DNA of 64,000 nucleotides, from the NCBI RefSeq assembly GCF_018294505.1, contig NC_057798.1, positions 370,408,156 to 370,472,155 of the forward strand, in the 5' to 3' direction. Positions 33,249 through 44,490 of the stretch are shown here, in pieces. The notes beneath the pieces are model-generated. The model worked only from the letters and a program-made list of their open reading frames with translations. It had not been told where the DNA came from and did not search any database. A program made the translations under genes and the position numbers. How positions within the stretch are numbered: position 1 is the stretch's first letter; each line of letters starts with the position of its first letter. The DNA is from Triticum aestivum (lineage: Eukaryota > Streptophyta > Magnoliopsida > Poales > Poaceae).

Positions 33249-34606
33249 ATGGTTGGATCCGGTGCCAACAGGAAGTGGGATGCCTCCATCATCACCGAAA
33301 GCGACATCGTGAAGCTGAAGCATGTCGGCTACTTGTCGGCCAACATCGCCCATCGTGCCCCTGAATTGGGTCAGATCATTCCCACGCCCAGGTCAGTCGA
33401 AAGGGTTTTGTTCCTCCCTCATTTCCTCAGAGGGCTTGGGTTTACTCTACACCCCTTCGTAAGGGGGTTGATGTTCTTTTATGTGCTGGATTTTCATGAT
33501 GTAGCCCCCATCTCCCTCCTCCACATCTCGACCTTTATCGTCTTCTATGAAGCGCTCCTTCGAGTCCAGCCACACATCAGCCTATGGCTAAAGTAGTTCA
33601 ATGTCAAGCCCAAGGTGGTGGGCGGTGACCATGCAGACTACGGCAGGGCCATGATCGTCCAGTGGCTGGAGGGCAAGTTTATCAACACCGTCAAGGTGTG
33701 GCAAAAGGAGTGGTTCTACATTACCAAACCAAGGGAGGCCACCTGGGGGGCTACCCCCGCATTCATATCCGGACCCCCTACCTGACTGGCCTCGTGGACC
33801 ACCAAGAGTCTGGACTGGGGGTGCGCTGCCCACATGAAGGCGCTCTAGAAGCGCGTCGTCAGCGTGATGGAGGCCAGTGTGAAGCTAGTTGACGTTTTCT
33901 AGATCATGCTCAACTACCGACTCTTCCCTTGCCAGGAGAGGGCCAAGCCAATGTGGGAGCATGAGCCTGAGGATCCAACCACCGTGCAACACCTCTTCGA
34001 CACGACCCATGCTAAAATATGGGGTATGCTATTCAAGCCTCCGAAGGAGTGGCCGGTCGAGGGGAAGGACATCAGCCTCGACGTCGCGAATCCTCCAAAG
34101 GAGGTGAGCAGCATTCATCTTTAACGTGTGTTTGGATATTCACACTGCGTATGATTCGGTCTGAACCTCTATGCGGATTTTGCAGAGCTGGATCACCAAG
34201 GCTGAGAAGATCAATGGCCCGGCGCCGCTGCCCGAAGAGCCCTAGAGAAACTGGAGCAGCTATTGGTTGTGGTGCCTTATAAGGCGCCTAACCAGAAGGG
34301 CAAGAAGAAGGAGGTACCAGAGGCCTGGGAGGGCCTCCATCGCATTGCTCATCTGGGCAACCGGTCCGGGGATGCTGCGGCCTCATCCGTACATGATGGG
34401 GATGAGGATGAGGACGAGGAGGAGAGCGCCTCTTGACACTCCAAGAAAAGGGCGGTGTATGAGGACGTCGAAGAGATTCAACCTACACAGGCCCTGAAGA
34501 AGCGGTGTTGGCCCAAGCTGGTCCTGTCTGACAGCTCGGACGAGGAGTCCAAAGCGTTCGAGGAGGTTCCAAAGAAGGGACCCAGGGTCAAGCCGCCGGC
34601 CAGCAG
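33249..34606 (+). pseudogene. Element D gypsy-type ORF, two exons, broken
   Basis: Starts MVGSGANRKWDAS. The segment IIPTPRSVERVLFLPHFLRG followed by FTLHPFVRGLMFFY is characteristic of the grass 'putative gypsy-type transposon' ORF family (Pfam PF04195-like), whose role is unknown. Four in-frame stops lie at 33594, 33783, 33846 and 33900, three of them at likely CGA or CAG codons. A GT-AG intron at 34104-34185 (GGAG|GTGAGC ... TTTTGCAG|AGC) and a second donor at 34607 suggest a spliced transcript. The C-terminal part reappears at 38001 after the solo LTR. Confidence 0.7.
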
Positions 34607-34801
34607 GTATGGAGCTGGTGTTTTTAGCTACCTTGTTTTTAGTAATCCATCCTAGTCGGAGGCTAGCTTTGAGAATTGCATCCCTCCACGCGACCGCCCC
34701 CCGAGCAGATCTAGGAGGGGACGTCTCCGCCCGCTGAACTGGCGGACAATGGGTCTGCGTCATGCTCCGCGCCTCCCCTAATCCCTGAAGAGGTTGGGGA
34801 G

Positions 34802-37800
34802 TGATGTCGCTTGAGATGTGTCGGTGTTTCCCCAAGGAATAAGGGAGGATGCAGCACAGCAACGGTAAGGTATTTACCTCAGTGATGAGACCAAGGTTAT
34901 CGAACCAGTAGGAGAACCATGCAACACTAGGTAAACGGTGCCTACACACAAATAACAAATACTTGCAATCCGACGCGTTAAAGGGGTTGTAAATCCCTTT
35001 TGGGTAGCGGTGCCAAAAAGTGATGTAAGGATAGGATAAAATTGTAGTAGATTGATGGATGCAAATAAAAGTAAATAAAACACAACAAGGTATTTTGGGT
35101 TTTGATAATATAGATCTGAAAATAAAAGGAAAGGCAATTGGCAATGTGGATTTGAAAGTATATGATAGGAAAATAGACCCGGGGGTCGTAGATTTCACTA
35201 GTGGCTTCTCTCGAGAAAATAGCAACGGTGGGTAGACAAATTACTGTCGGGCAATTGATAAAAAAGAAAATAATTATGATGATATCCAAGACAATGATCA
35301 TGTATATAGGCATCACATCCAAGATTAGTAGACCGACTCCTGCCTGCATCTACTACTATTACTCCACACACCGACCGCTATCCAGCATGCATGTAGTGTA
35401 TTAAGTTCATGGAAAAACGGAGTAATGCAATAAGAACGATGACATGATGTAGGCAAGATCCATTCATGTAGGAATAGACCACATCTTTTTATCCTTAATA
35501 GCAACGATACATGTGTGCCTTGCTGCCCCTTCTGTCACTGGGAAAGGACACCGCAAGGTCGAACCCATTACAAAGCACCTCTTCACATTGCAAGATAAAT
35601 AGATCAAGTTGGCCAAACAAAACCCAAATATCGGAGAATAAATACGAGGCTATAACAATCAAGATTGGACATTAAATCAAGGCAAATCTGATCATAAACT
35701 CACAATTTATCAGATTCCAACAAACACAGCACAAAAAGTCATTACATCAAATAGATCCCCAAGAGACCGTTGTATTGAGATACAAAGAGAGAAAAGGCCA
35801 TCTAGATACTGCCAACGGACCCGTAGGTCTGAGTTGAATTACTCACGCACCATCGGAGAGGCACCAATGAGGATGATGAACCCCTCCGTGATCGTGTTCC
35901 CTCCGGCGGAGTGACGGAATAGGGATCTAGATTGGATAACGTGGTTCTGGAACTTGTGGCGGCTGGAATAAAATTTCATCGACTCCCCTAGGGTTTCTGG
36001 GGCAAGGAGGTATTTATAGAGTGAAGTGATACGTCTCCAACGTATCTATAATTTTTGATTGCTCCATGCTATATTATCTACTGTTTTGGGCAATATTGGG
36101 ATTTATTATCCACTTTTATATTATTTTTGGGACTAACCTATTAACCGGAGGCCCAGCCCAGATTTGCTATTTTATGCCTATTTCAGTGTTTTGAGGAAAA
36201 GGAATATCAGACGGAGTCAAAACGGAACGAAATCAACTAGAGAAGTTATTTTTGGAAGGAAACCCACCTGATGGACTTGGACCCCATGTCAGAAGATACG
36301 GGAGGTGCTCACGAGGGTGGGAGGCGCGCCCACCCCCCTAGGGCGCACCCCCCTGCCTCGTGGGGCCCCTGTAGCTCCACCGACGTACTCCTTTCACCCA
36401 TATATACCTACGTACCCTAAAACTTCCAGAACAGAAGATAGATCGGGAGTTCCGCCGCCACAAGCCTCTGTAGCCACCAAAAATCTCTCGAGAGCCCTTC
36501 CCGGCACCCTGCCGGAGGGGGGATCCCATCACCGGTGGCCATCTTCATCATCCCGGTGCTATCCATGACGAGGAGGGAGTAGTTCACCAATAGCTATGTG
36601 TTTGATCTCTCTCTCTCTCTCGTGTTCTCTCTCATGTTCCCTCGATGGCATGATCTTGATGTATCCCGAGCTTTGCTATTGTAGTTCGATCTTATGATGT
36701 TTCTCCCCCTCTACTCTCTTGTGATGAATTGAGTTTCCCCTTTGAAGTTATCTTATCGGACTGAGTATTTTACGAGAACATTTGATGTATGTCTTGCCGT
36801 GATTATCTGTGGTGACAATGGGATATCATGTGCCACTTGATGTATGTTTTGGTGATCAACTTGCGGGTTTCGTGACACTGGGAACCTATGCATAGGGGTT
36901 GGCACACGTTCTTGACTCTCCGGTAGAAACTTTGGGGCACTCTTTGAAGTACTTTTATGTTGGTTGGATGAATCTGAGATTGTGTGACACATATCGTATA
37001 ATCATGCCCACGGATACTTGAGGTGACAATGGAGTATCTAGGTGACATTAGGGTTTTGGTTGATTTGTGTCTTAAGGTGTTATTCTAGTACGAACTCTTT
37101 TATAGATCGATCCGAAAGAATAACTTTGAGGTGGTTTCGTACCCTACCATAATCTGTACATTTGTTCTCCGCTATTAGTGGCTTTGGATTGACTCTTTGT
37201 CGCATGTTGAGGGCTTGTTATATGATCTATCTATGTTATTATTGTTGAGAGAACTTGCACTAGTGAAAGTATGAACCCTAGGCCTTGTTTCCTATCATTG
37301 CAATACCGTTTACGCTCAGTTTTATCATTAGTTACCTTGCTATTTTTATTATTTCAGATTACAAATACCTTTATCTACCATCCATATTGCACTTGTATCA
37401 CCATCTCTTCGCCGAACTAGTGCACCTATACAATTTACCATTGTATTGGGTGTGTTGGGGACACAAGAGACTCTTTGTTATTTGGTTGCAGGGTTGCTTG
37501 AGAGAGACCATCTTCATCCTACGCCTCCTACAGATTGATAAACCTTAGGTCATCCACTTGAGGGAAATTTGCTACTGTCCTACAAACCTGTGCACTTGCA
37601 GGCCCAACAATGTCTACAAGAAGAAGGTTGTGTAGTAGACATCATGAAGAGGCGGTGCGGGAGGCCATCGAGGTAGGCACAACCCACCTGGGTGCGCCTG
37701 GGGGCCCAAGCATGCCCTGGTGGGTTGTGCCCCCCTCGGGGCACCCCTAGGTGCTTCTCTGGCCCATCTGGTGTCTTCTGGTCCAAAAAAATCCACAAAA

Positions 37801-37995
37801 GTTTCACTGTATTTGGACTCCGTTTGATATTGATTTTCTGTAATGTAAAATACAAGCAGAAAACAACAACTGGAACTTGGCACTATGTCAATAGGTTAGT
37901 CCCAAAAAAGATATAAAATGATTGCAGAACATCCAAGAATGATAATATAACAGCATGGAACAATCAAAAGTTATAGATTCATTGCAGACGTATCA
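34802..37995 (-). mobile_element. Solo LTR of the element G family, TSD GGGAG
   Basis: A single LTR read on the minus strand from TGATACGTCTGC at 37995 to ...ACATCA at 34802, with GGGAG on both sides (34797-34801 and 37996-38000). It is 1571 bp without the element nested inside it and matches the G LTR along its length. Solo LTRs arise by recombination between the two LTRs of an element. The host is the element D coding region. Confidence 0.93.
36027..37644 (+). mobile_element. Solo LTR of the element E family, TSD TGAAG, nested
   Basis: Runs from TGATACGTCTCCAACG to GTAGACATCA, 1618 bp, with TGAAG at 36022-36026 and 37645-37649. It sits inside the G-family solo LTR, close to its TATA-like TATTTATAGAG. 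A (TC)8 tract lies at 36606-36621. Confidence 0.93.
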
Positions 37996-38000
37996 GGGAG

Positions 38001-38343
38001 GTGAGGTCCCGAAGGACTCCTCCTCCTCCGAACACGGAGGAGGCGGTTGACACCGCAATGGACGAGGCTGACACCTCAGTCGTCGTAGACCGAGAGGGCG
38101 CGTCCCTCCTGGATGATGCAGGAAGGGAGTCCGGTCAGTCTGGACCCTATCAGTCGTCCGCTCCCGAGCCCTCGAGAACCTCAATCGCACAGGTTCCTAC
38201 TTTGAGTGGGGAAGGGATCGGGAGCCAACGCAGCGCCGAACACCTCCAAATGGGTGTCAGCTAGCTGGCCTGACGCGATGGAGGAGTTGGTGAGCAACTC
38301 CATCATCGTTGATGGGCACCGCACTCTTATGAGTGCGGTCATG
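38001..38343 (+). pseudogene. Element D ORF, C-terminal part
   Basis: Coding-like sequence continuing element D after the solo LTR: RSRRTPPPPNTEEAVDTAM, Ser/Glu-rich linker, then EELVSNSIIVDGHRTLMSAV near 38280, a phrase typical of the end region of the gypsy-type ORF family. There is a frame change near 38255-38275 and the sequence ends where LTR H begins. Confidence 0.6.
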
Positions 38344-38645
38344 TGATACGTCCATTTTGCATCATGCTTTTATATTGATATTTATTGCATTATGGGCTAC
38401 TATTACACATTATGGTACAATATTTATGCCTTTTCCCTCTTATTTTACAAGGTTTACTTGAAGAGGGAGAATGCCGCCAGCTGGAATTCTAGGCTGGAAA
38501 GGGTGCAAATCTGGGAGACCTATTCTGCACAACTCCAAAAGTCTTGAGAATTTACGGAGAATTATGTAGGAATATGTAAAAAATATTGGGTGAAGAAAAT
38601 ACCAAAGGGGACCCACCAGGTGGCCACAAGGGTGGAGGCGCGCCC
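38344..38645 (+). repeat. LTR fragment H
   Basis: Starts TGATACGTCCATTTTGC and is cut after about 300 bp by the 5' LTR of element G. It is a different LTR family from its neighbours: only the first eight bases are shared. The remainder was not found in the window. Confidence 0.7.
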
Positions 38646-40223
38646 TGATACGTCTCCAACGTATCTATAATTTTTTATTATTTCATGCAGTTACATTATC
38701 ATTCTAGGATGTTTTACAATCATTTTATAGTCCTTTTATATCATTTTTTGGTACTAACCTATTGACAGAGTGCCAAGTGCCAGTTGCTATTTTCTGCATA
38801 TTTTTTAAATCGTAGGAAATCAATACCAAACGGAGTCCAAACGCAACGAAACTTTTTGTGGATTGTTTTTGGACCAGAAGACATCCAGTGGGCCAAAGAA
38901 GTGCCGAGGAGGGGGCCTAAGGTGAGTACAAGACACCTGGGCGCGCCCTGGTGGGTTGTGCCCACCTCAGTGGCCTCCCGCAACGCCTCTTTTCTCTATA
39001 AATACCCCAATATTCCAGAAACCCTAGGGGAGTCGAGGAAAATCAATTCCAGCCACCGCAAGTTCCAAAAACACCAGATCCAATCTAGACACCATCACAG
39101 AGGGGTTCATCATGCCCATTGGTGCCTCTCCGATGGTGCGTGAGTAGTTCTTTGTAGACCTATGGGTCCGTAGTTAGTTGCTAGATGGCTTCCTCTCTCT
39201 CTCTCTCTCTCTCTCTTTTGATTCTCAATACAATGGTCTCTTGGAGATCCATATGATGTAAATCTTTTTGCGATGTGTTTGTTGGGATCCGATGAACTTT
39301 GAGTTTATGATCAGATTTATCTTTTTATCCATGAAAGTTATTTGAATCTTCTTTGATCTCTTATATGCATGATTGCTTATAGCCTCGTTTTTCTTCTCTG
39401 ATATTTGAGTTTTGTTTGGCCAACTTTATCTATTTATCTTGCAATGGGAAGAGGTGCTTTGTGATGGGTTCGATCTTACGGTGCTTGATCCCAGCGACAG
39501 AAGGGGAACCGACACGTATGTATCGTTGCCATTAAGGATAACAAGATGGGGTCTATTTCTATATAAATAGATCTTGTCTACATCATGTCATTGTTCTTAT
39601 TGCATTACTCCGTTTACCCATGAATTTAATACACTAGATGCATGCTGGATAGCGGTCGATGTGTGGAGTAATAGTAGCAGATGCGGGAAGGAGTCGGTCT
39701 ACTAATCTTGGATGTGATGCCTATATAATGATCAATGCCTCGATATCGTCATGATTATTCGAAGTTCTATCAATTGCTCAACAGTAATTTGTTCACCCAC
39801 CGTTTGCTATTTTTCTCGAGAGAAGCCACTAGTGAAATCTACGGCCCCTGGATGTCTTGTTTATTATATTTGCCTTTGCGACCTATTTTATTTGATTTTA
39901 TTTTCAGATCTATTAAACCAAAAATACAAAAATACCTTGCTGCACTTTATTTTATTTGGCAATCTATTTATCAATTTATTACAACTTTCTCACGTCCGTT
40001 TGCCAATTTCTGGTGTCGTTACCCGAAAGCGATTGACAACCCCTTTAATACGTCGGGTTGCGAGTATTTGTTATTTGTGTGCAGGTGCCATTCACATAGT
40101 TTTGCCTGTTTCTCCTACTGGTTCGATAACCTTGGTCTCATCACTGAGGGAAATACCACCATTGTTGTGCTGCATCAGCCCTTCCTCTTTGGGGAAATAC
40201 TGACGTAGTTCAAGCAAGCATCA
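38646..40223 (+). repeat. 5' LTR of element G
   Basis: 1578 bp, TGATACGTCTCC to AAGCAAGCATCA. TATAAATA at 38997-39004 is the likely promoter box. A (CT)n tract lies at 39193-39216 and recurs, with a different length, in the 3' LTR. The same family forms the solo LTR at 34802-37995. Confidence 0.93.
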
Positions 40224-40234
40224 AAAGAAATTTC

Positions 40235-40252
40235 TGGCGCCGTTGCCGGGGA
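40235..40252 (+). other. Primer-binding site of element G (tRNA-Asp)
   Basis: TGGCGCCGTTGCCGGGGA is an exact 18-base complement of the plant tRNA-Asp 3' end, 11 bases after the LTR. Confidence 0.9.
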
Positions 40253-40472
40253 GACATCATCAACATCTACCAGGTTCCTAATCAGAAATCTCATCTCCTT
40301 GCAATTTACATTATTTGCCTTTTCCCTCTCGTTTTCCACTCCCCCACTTCACAAAAAATTGCTGTTTTATTCGCCCGCTTTTTCGTTCGCTGTTTCCTCG
40401 TCAGATCTCATGTTTGCTTGTGTTACCATGTGTCTACTATTTGCTTGTATCTTTGCTTGCTAAAAATCAATT

Positions 40473-41200
40473 GATACGGATCCTTATCCACTTGCAAATC
40501 TTTTCAAGAGATACAATTATGATGAACCCATTGCTAGTGAATTGAGTTCACTAGATTATCTTTATGAAGTTTTGATTGAGATTCATGAATCTGAAAATTG
40601 TGATGAAGTGTTAAAAGAAGGAATTTATAAAGTGATTCATAATAGCTCCTTAGATGAAAAGCATGATTGCAATGATGTTATTATAAATTCTATTAATATC
40701 AATTGTGCTGAAATATGCAAAACCCCAAGCTTGGGGATGCTAATATTGCTATGACCGCTACTTATTGCAATGACCATGATTGGGATGATAATGATTCTTA
40801 TGATCTTGGAAATTTATTTAAACCTCATGATGAATATGCTTGCAATAATATTAAAAGTGGGTTTGGAAGAGAGTCAACTTTAGATGAAAGTGGGCTTGGA
40901 GAGGTCATGACTTTATTTGATGATAATCCCACTATTTTGGAAGAGTGTCAACGTTGCATGCATGTAGATCATATAGAGAATATGTTATGTGATAGCTATA
41001 TTGTTGAATTTGAATATGATCCCACATATAATTATTATGAGATAGGTAAATATGGTTATAGAAATTTTCATGCTACTAAATTACCTATCTTCATGTTGAG
41101 ATTGTCTATGTTTTATTCTTGTTCCTTGCATATGCTAGTCTTTGCTTGTTTTGATAATTTGTTTGCTTATAAAATGCCTATTCATAGGAAGTATTGTTAG
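40473..41200 (+). pseudogene. Short orphan ORF of element G, frameshifted
   Basis: A frame containing ELSSLDYLYEVLIEIHESEN and SLDEKHDCNDVIINS runs to about 40710, then shifts to NPKLGDANIAMT and on to 41200. It matches the N- and C-terminal parts of the element E ORF (SLNDEHDCN, PELGDA, SGFGR.STL...PTIL, MPIHRK) but lacks the middle with the zinc knuckle. AAGCTTGGGGATGC, the polypurine-tract 14-mer, is part of the coding sequence at 40727-40740, reading KLGDA. It is a shortened, decayed relative of the E ORF. Confidence 0.7.
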
Positions 41201-41315
41201 ACTTAAATGTGTTTTCACATGCTACATGATGCTCTCTTCGTGTTTCAATTACTACCTTTCATGTGAGCATCATTGAAATCTTATGCCTAGCTAGGGGCAT
41301 AATACGATAGCGCTT

Positions 41316-41332
41316 GTTGGGAGGCAACCCGA
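41316..41332 (+). other. Conserved post-ORF hairpin, element G
   Basis: GTTGGGAGGCAACCCGA folds with TTGGG/CCCGA (one G-T pair) around AGGCAA, 116 bases after the ORF, preceded by TATGCCTAGCTA and AGCGCT. Confidence 0.75.
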
Positions 41333-43745
41333 TGAATAAAATTTATTTTTGCCTTTTTCATTATGTTCTTGAGTGTTTTCACAATTATTCTACTGTTATG
41401 ATTGTATATTTTGTGTTTTAGTTAGTGTTTGTGCCAAGCAAAGCCTTTGGGATCATGTTGGGTGATAGTTGATTTGATCTTGTTAAAAAACCGAAACTTT
41501 TGCGCTCACGAAAATAATTTTCATAAATCACAGAAACATAATTTTTATCTGAATTTTTTACACAAGATTGATATACAAATTCCTCACATTGTCCTAATTT
41601 TTCAGAATTTTGGGAGTTACATAAGTATTCTAAGTTGTCAGATTCCTATAGACTATTCTGTTTTTGACAGATTCTGTTTTCTTTGCGTTGTGTGCTTGTT
41701 TTGATGATTCTATGGTTTTCTTTCAAGAGTTTTTGCCATATAAAAGTAGGAATACAGTAGATATAATGCAAGAATAAAATAAGAATTGGTTTTCTACGGT
41801 ACTTATAGTAGTGATTTTCTTTCTTATACTAACGGATCTCACGAAGGTTTTGTTGAGTTTTGTGTGATTGGATTTTTCAAGTTTTGAGTGATGTTACGAT
41901 GGATGAAGGAATAAGGAGTAATAAGAGACTAAGCATGGGGATGCCCACGGCATCCCAAGGTATTGTACAAATAGAAGCAAGCAACTAAGCTTGGTGATGC
42001 CCGAGTGGCATCCCCTCTTTCTTCTAACGACCATCGGTATTTTACTCGAAGCTATATTTTTATTCGTCACATACTATGAGTTTTGCTTGGAGCATATTGT
42101 ATGATATGAGTCTTTGCTTGTTTTACTTTTTGTCTTAAGTCTTGAATCCTTGCTGGACACACCTATTTGAGACAGCCAAAATTATGCCATGACTTGCTAG
42201 AATTGCTCTCTATGCTTCACTTAAATCTTTATGAGCTATGGAAATGCTCTAGTGCTTCACTTATATCTTTATGAGCACGGTGTGCTTTGTTATTTTTTAA
42301 GAAATGCTCTCATGCTTCACTTAGATATACTTGAGAGTTAGTAATTTTTTTAATAAATTCTCTCTTGCTTCACTTAAATTAATTTGAGAGAAAGAAATAT
42401 TATGCTCATGATCTTCACTTATATTTGTTTGATCTTATCAAAAGCAACACATGAAAATTAGTTCCAAAGTGATAGATATCCAAGAAGGATATAATAAAAA
42501 CTTTCATGAAGATCATTGGACAAAATAAACTTGATTCCTTGTAATAGTTTTGAGATATGATGATGTGACATGTGAGTAATGTTGATGGGTAATTATGCTT
42601 TAGTAAGAATATTGGTGTTAAGGTTTGTGATTCCCTATGCAAGCACGAAAGTCAATAGTTATGAAATGAAATTACATCCTAGTTGTGGTGCATTATTCGG
42701 TGTTAATTATGCTTAACGCTCACTTATGAGACTTTTTTTTCTTGGTTGGTCGCTTCTCAATCTTTTGCTAACCTTCATTTTGCACTAAGTATGATCACTA
42801 CTTGTGCATCCAAAATCCCTTAAACCAGTTTTGCCACATGAGTCCACCATACCTACCTATATGTGGTATTTCCGTGCCGTTCTAAGCAAATTTGTATGTG
42901 ACATCTCTAATTTTCAAAATAAATTTCTCTTTTGTATGCTCGTATCGCTCATGAAACGGTAGGGGTTGGCTAATATATTTCCATGCTAGATATGTTGTTC
43001 TCACAATGAGTGTTTATTCACTTGTCATTGCACAAGAGTAAGGCAAAGGTATTAGGGATGCCCAGTCCCGAAATGAAAAATGAATTTACTTTATGTTGTA
43101 AAATAATAAATTCCTTGGAAAGTGTTGGTATGGAGGGCACCCGTGGATACGGTTAGCCATGGAAAGTGAAAGTATGGTTGAAAAAGGAACAAACTTTAAT
43201 TTCCATTTGGGAACCGCCTATGTTATATCTAGGATGGAAAGTATTGGGAACTTCTCGATCATCCTCGTTGACAGGAAAAGCATGCCTCCCAAAATGTTTT
43301 TATCTCTATAATTTTCGCTTTGAGCTCTGGCACCTCTACAAATCCCTACTTCCCTCTGCGAAGGGCCTTTCTTTTACTTTATGAAATTTTTATTTTTAAT
43401 GTGAGTCTTCATCTTCTCTTATCAAGCACCAACTAAGGGGCACTATGATCGTACTTGAGCATTGGGTGTAGCTAATATGCGAGTGTGTTTCAGGAATGGA
43501 TCAATGATTGAGCATAATGGGCTACGGATAACTTATTTTAGCATTGATATTTTGAAAGACATGGTTGCTTGTTGATATGATTGAGTATTTAAGTCTCATG
43601 TCAAAACTAGACTATTGCTTTGAACCATATAGAAGTCCAAATGTCCATGCTACAAAGAAAAGAATATGTGATGAACATGTTAGGCAACATTCTACATCAA
43701 AAATTACATTTTTATCATTTACCTACTCGAGGACGAGCAGGAATT
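41333..43745 (+). other. Noncoding 3' internal region of element G
   Basis: No protein-like frame. Contains GGGATGCC hairpins (41938-41956; second near 41995-42012), a five-unit CTTCACTT hairpin array (42205-42434), AGTCCACCATACCTACCTAT at 42841-42860, TTCCCTCTGCGAAGGG at 43350-43365 and ACTCGAGGACGAGC just before the polypurine tract. Confidence 0.78.
42205..42434 (+). repeat. Array of five CTTCACTT hairpins, element G
   Basis: Stems: GCTC/GAGC (42205-42236), TGCTC/GAGCA (42245-42277), CTCTCA/TGAGAG (42307-42337), TTCTCTC/GAGAGAA (42358-42392) and a weak GATC/GATC (42410-42434). Each loop carries CTTCACTTA(T/A)AT or CTTCACTTAGAT. The unit spacing is about 40-65 bp. Confidence 0.75.
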
Positions 43746-43759
43746 AAGCTTGGGGATGC
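43746..43759 (+). other. Polypurine tract of element G
   Basis: AAGCTTGGGGATGC directly before TGATACATTTCC, the 3' LTR start. Confidence 0.88.
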
Positions 43760-44490
43760 TGATACATTTCCAACGTATCCATACTTTTTGATTGTTCCAT
43801 GCTGTTATATTATCATTCTTGGATGATTTACAATCACTTTATATCATTTTTTGGTACTGACCTATTGACATAGTGCCAAGTGCCAGTTGTTGTTTTTTGC
43901 ATGTTTTTACATTGCAGGAAATCAATACAAAACAGAGTCCAAACGCAGCGAAACTTTTTGTGGATTTTGTTTTGGACCAGAAGACATCCAGTAGGCCAAA
44001 GAAGTACCGAGGATGGGGTCCAAGGTGAGCACAAGACACCTGGGCGTGCTTGGAGGCCTAGGCGCTCCCTGGTGGGTTGTGCGCACCTTGGTGGCCTCCC
44101 GCACCGCCTCTTTACTCTATAAATACCTTAATATTCCAAAAACCCTAGGGGAGTCGATGAAAATCAATACCAGCCACCGCAAGTTCCAGAAAAAACTGAT
44201 CCAATCTAGACACCATCACGGAGGGGTTCATCATGCCCATTGGTGCCTCTCCGATGATGCGTGAGTAGTTCTTTGTAGACCTACAGGTCCGTAGTTAGTA
44301 GCTAGATGGCTTCCTCTCTCTCCCTCTCTCTCTCTCTCTTGATTCTAAATACAATGGTCTCTTGGAGATCCATATGATGTAACTCTTTTTGTGGTGTGTT
44401 TGTTGGGATCCGATGAACTTTGAGTTTATGATCAGATCTATCTTTTAATCCATGAAAGTTATTTGAGTCTTCTTTGATATCTTATATGCA
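43760..44490 (+). repeat. 3' LTR of element G, truncated
   Basis: First 731 bp of the LTR, with the (CT)n tract at 44313-44339. It ends at CTTATATGCA, where the inverted LTR inserts; the 5' LTR continues here with TGATTGC. Confidence 0.88.

Larger units (their letters stand above)
38646..44490 (+). mobile_element. Element G: pol-less LTR element, 3' LTR cut
   Basis: 5' LTR, perfect tRNA-Asp primer-binding site, a short broken ORF, 2.5 kb noncoding DNA, polypurine tract and the first 731 bp of the 3' LTR, where an inverted element-A-family LTR interrupts it. The rest of the 3' LTR is not present on the other side. LTRs differ at roughly a tenth of positions with small indels, an old insertion. 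Confidence 0.9.

Noticed and set aside
34383..35225. Minus-strand open frame of 280 codons
   Set aside because: It spans the border between element D coding sequence and the solo LTR, so it cannot be an evolved gene.
39193..39216. (CT)n tract as a GAGA-type promoter element
   Set aside because: A simple repeat whose length differs between the two LTRs of G; nothing supports regulation.
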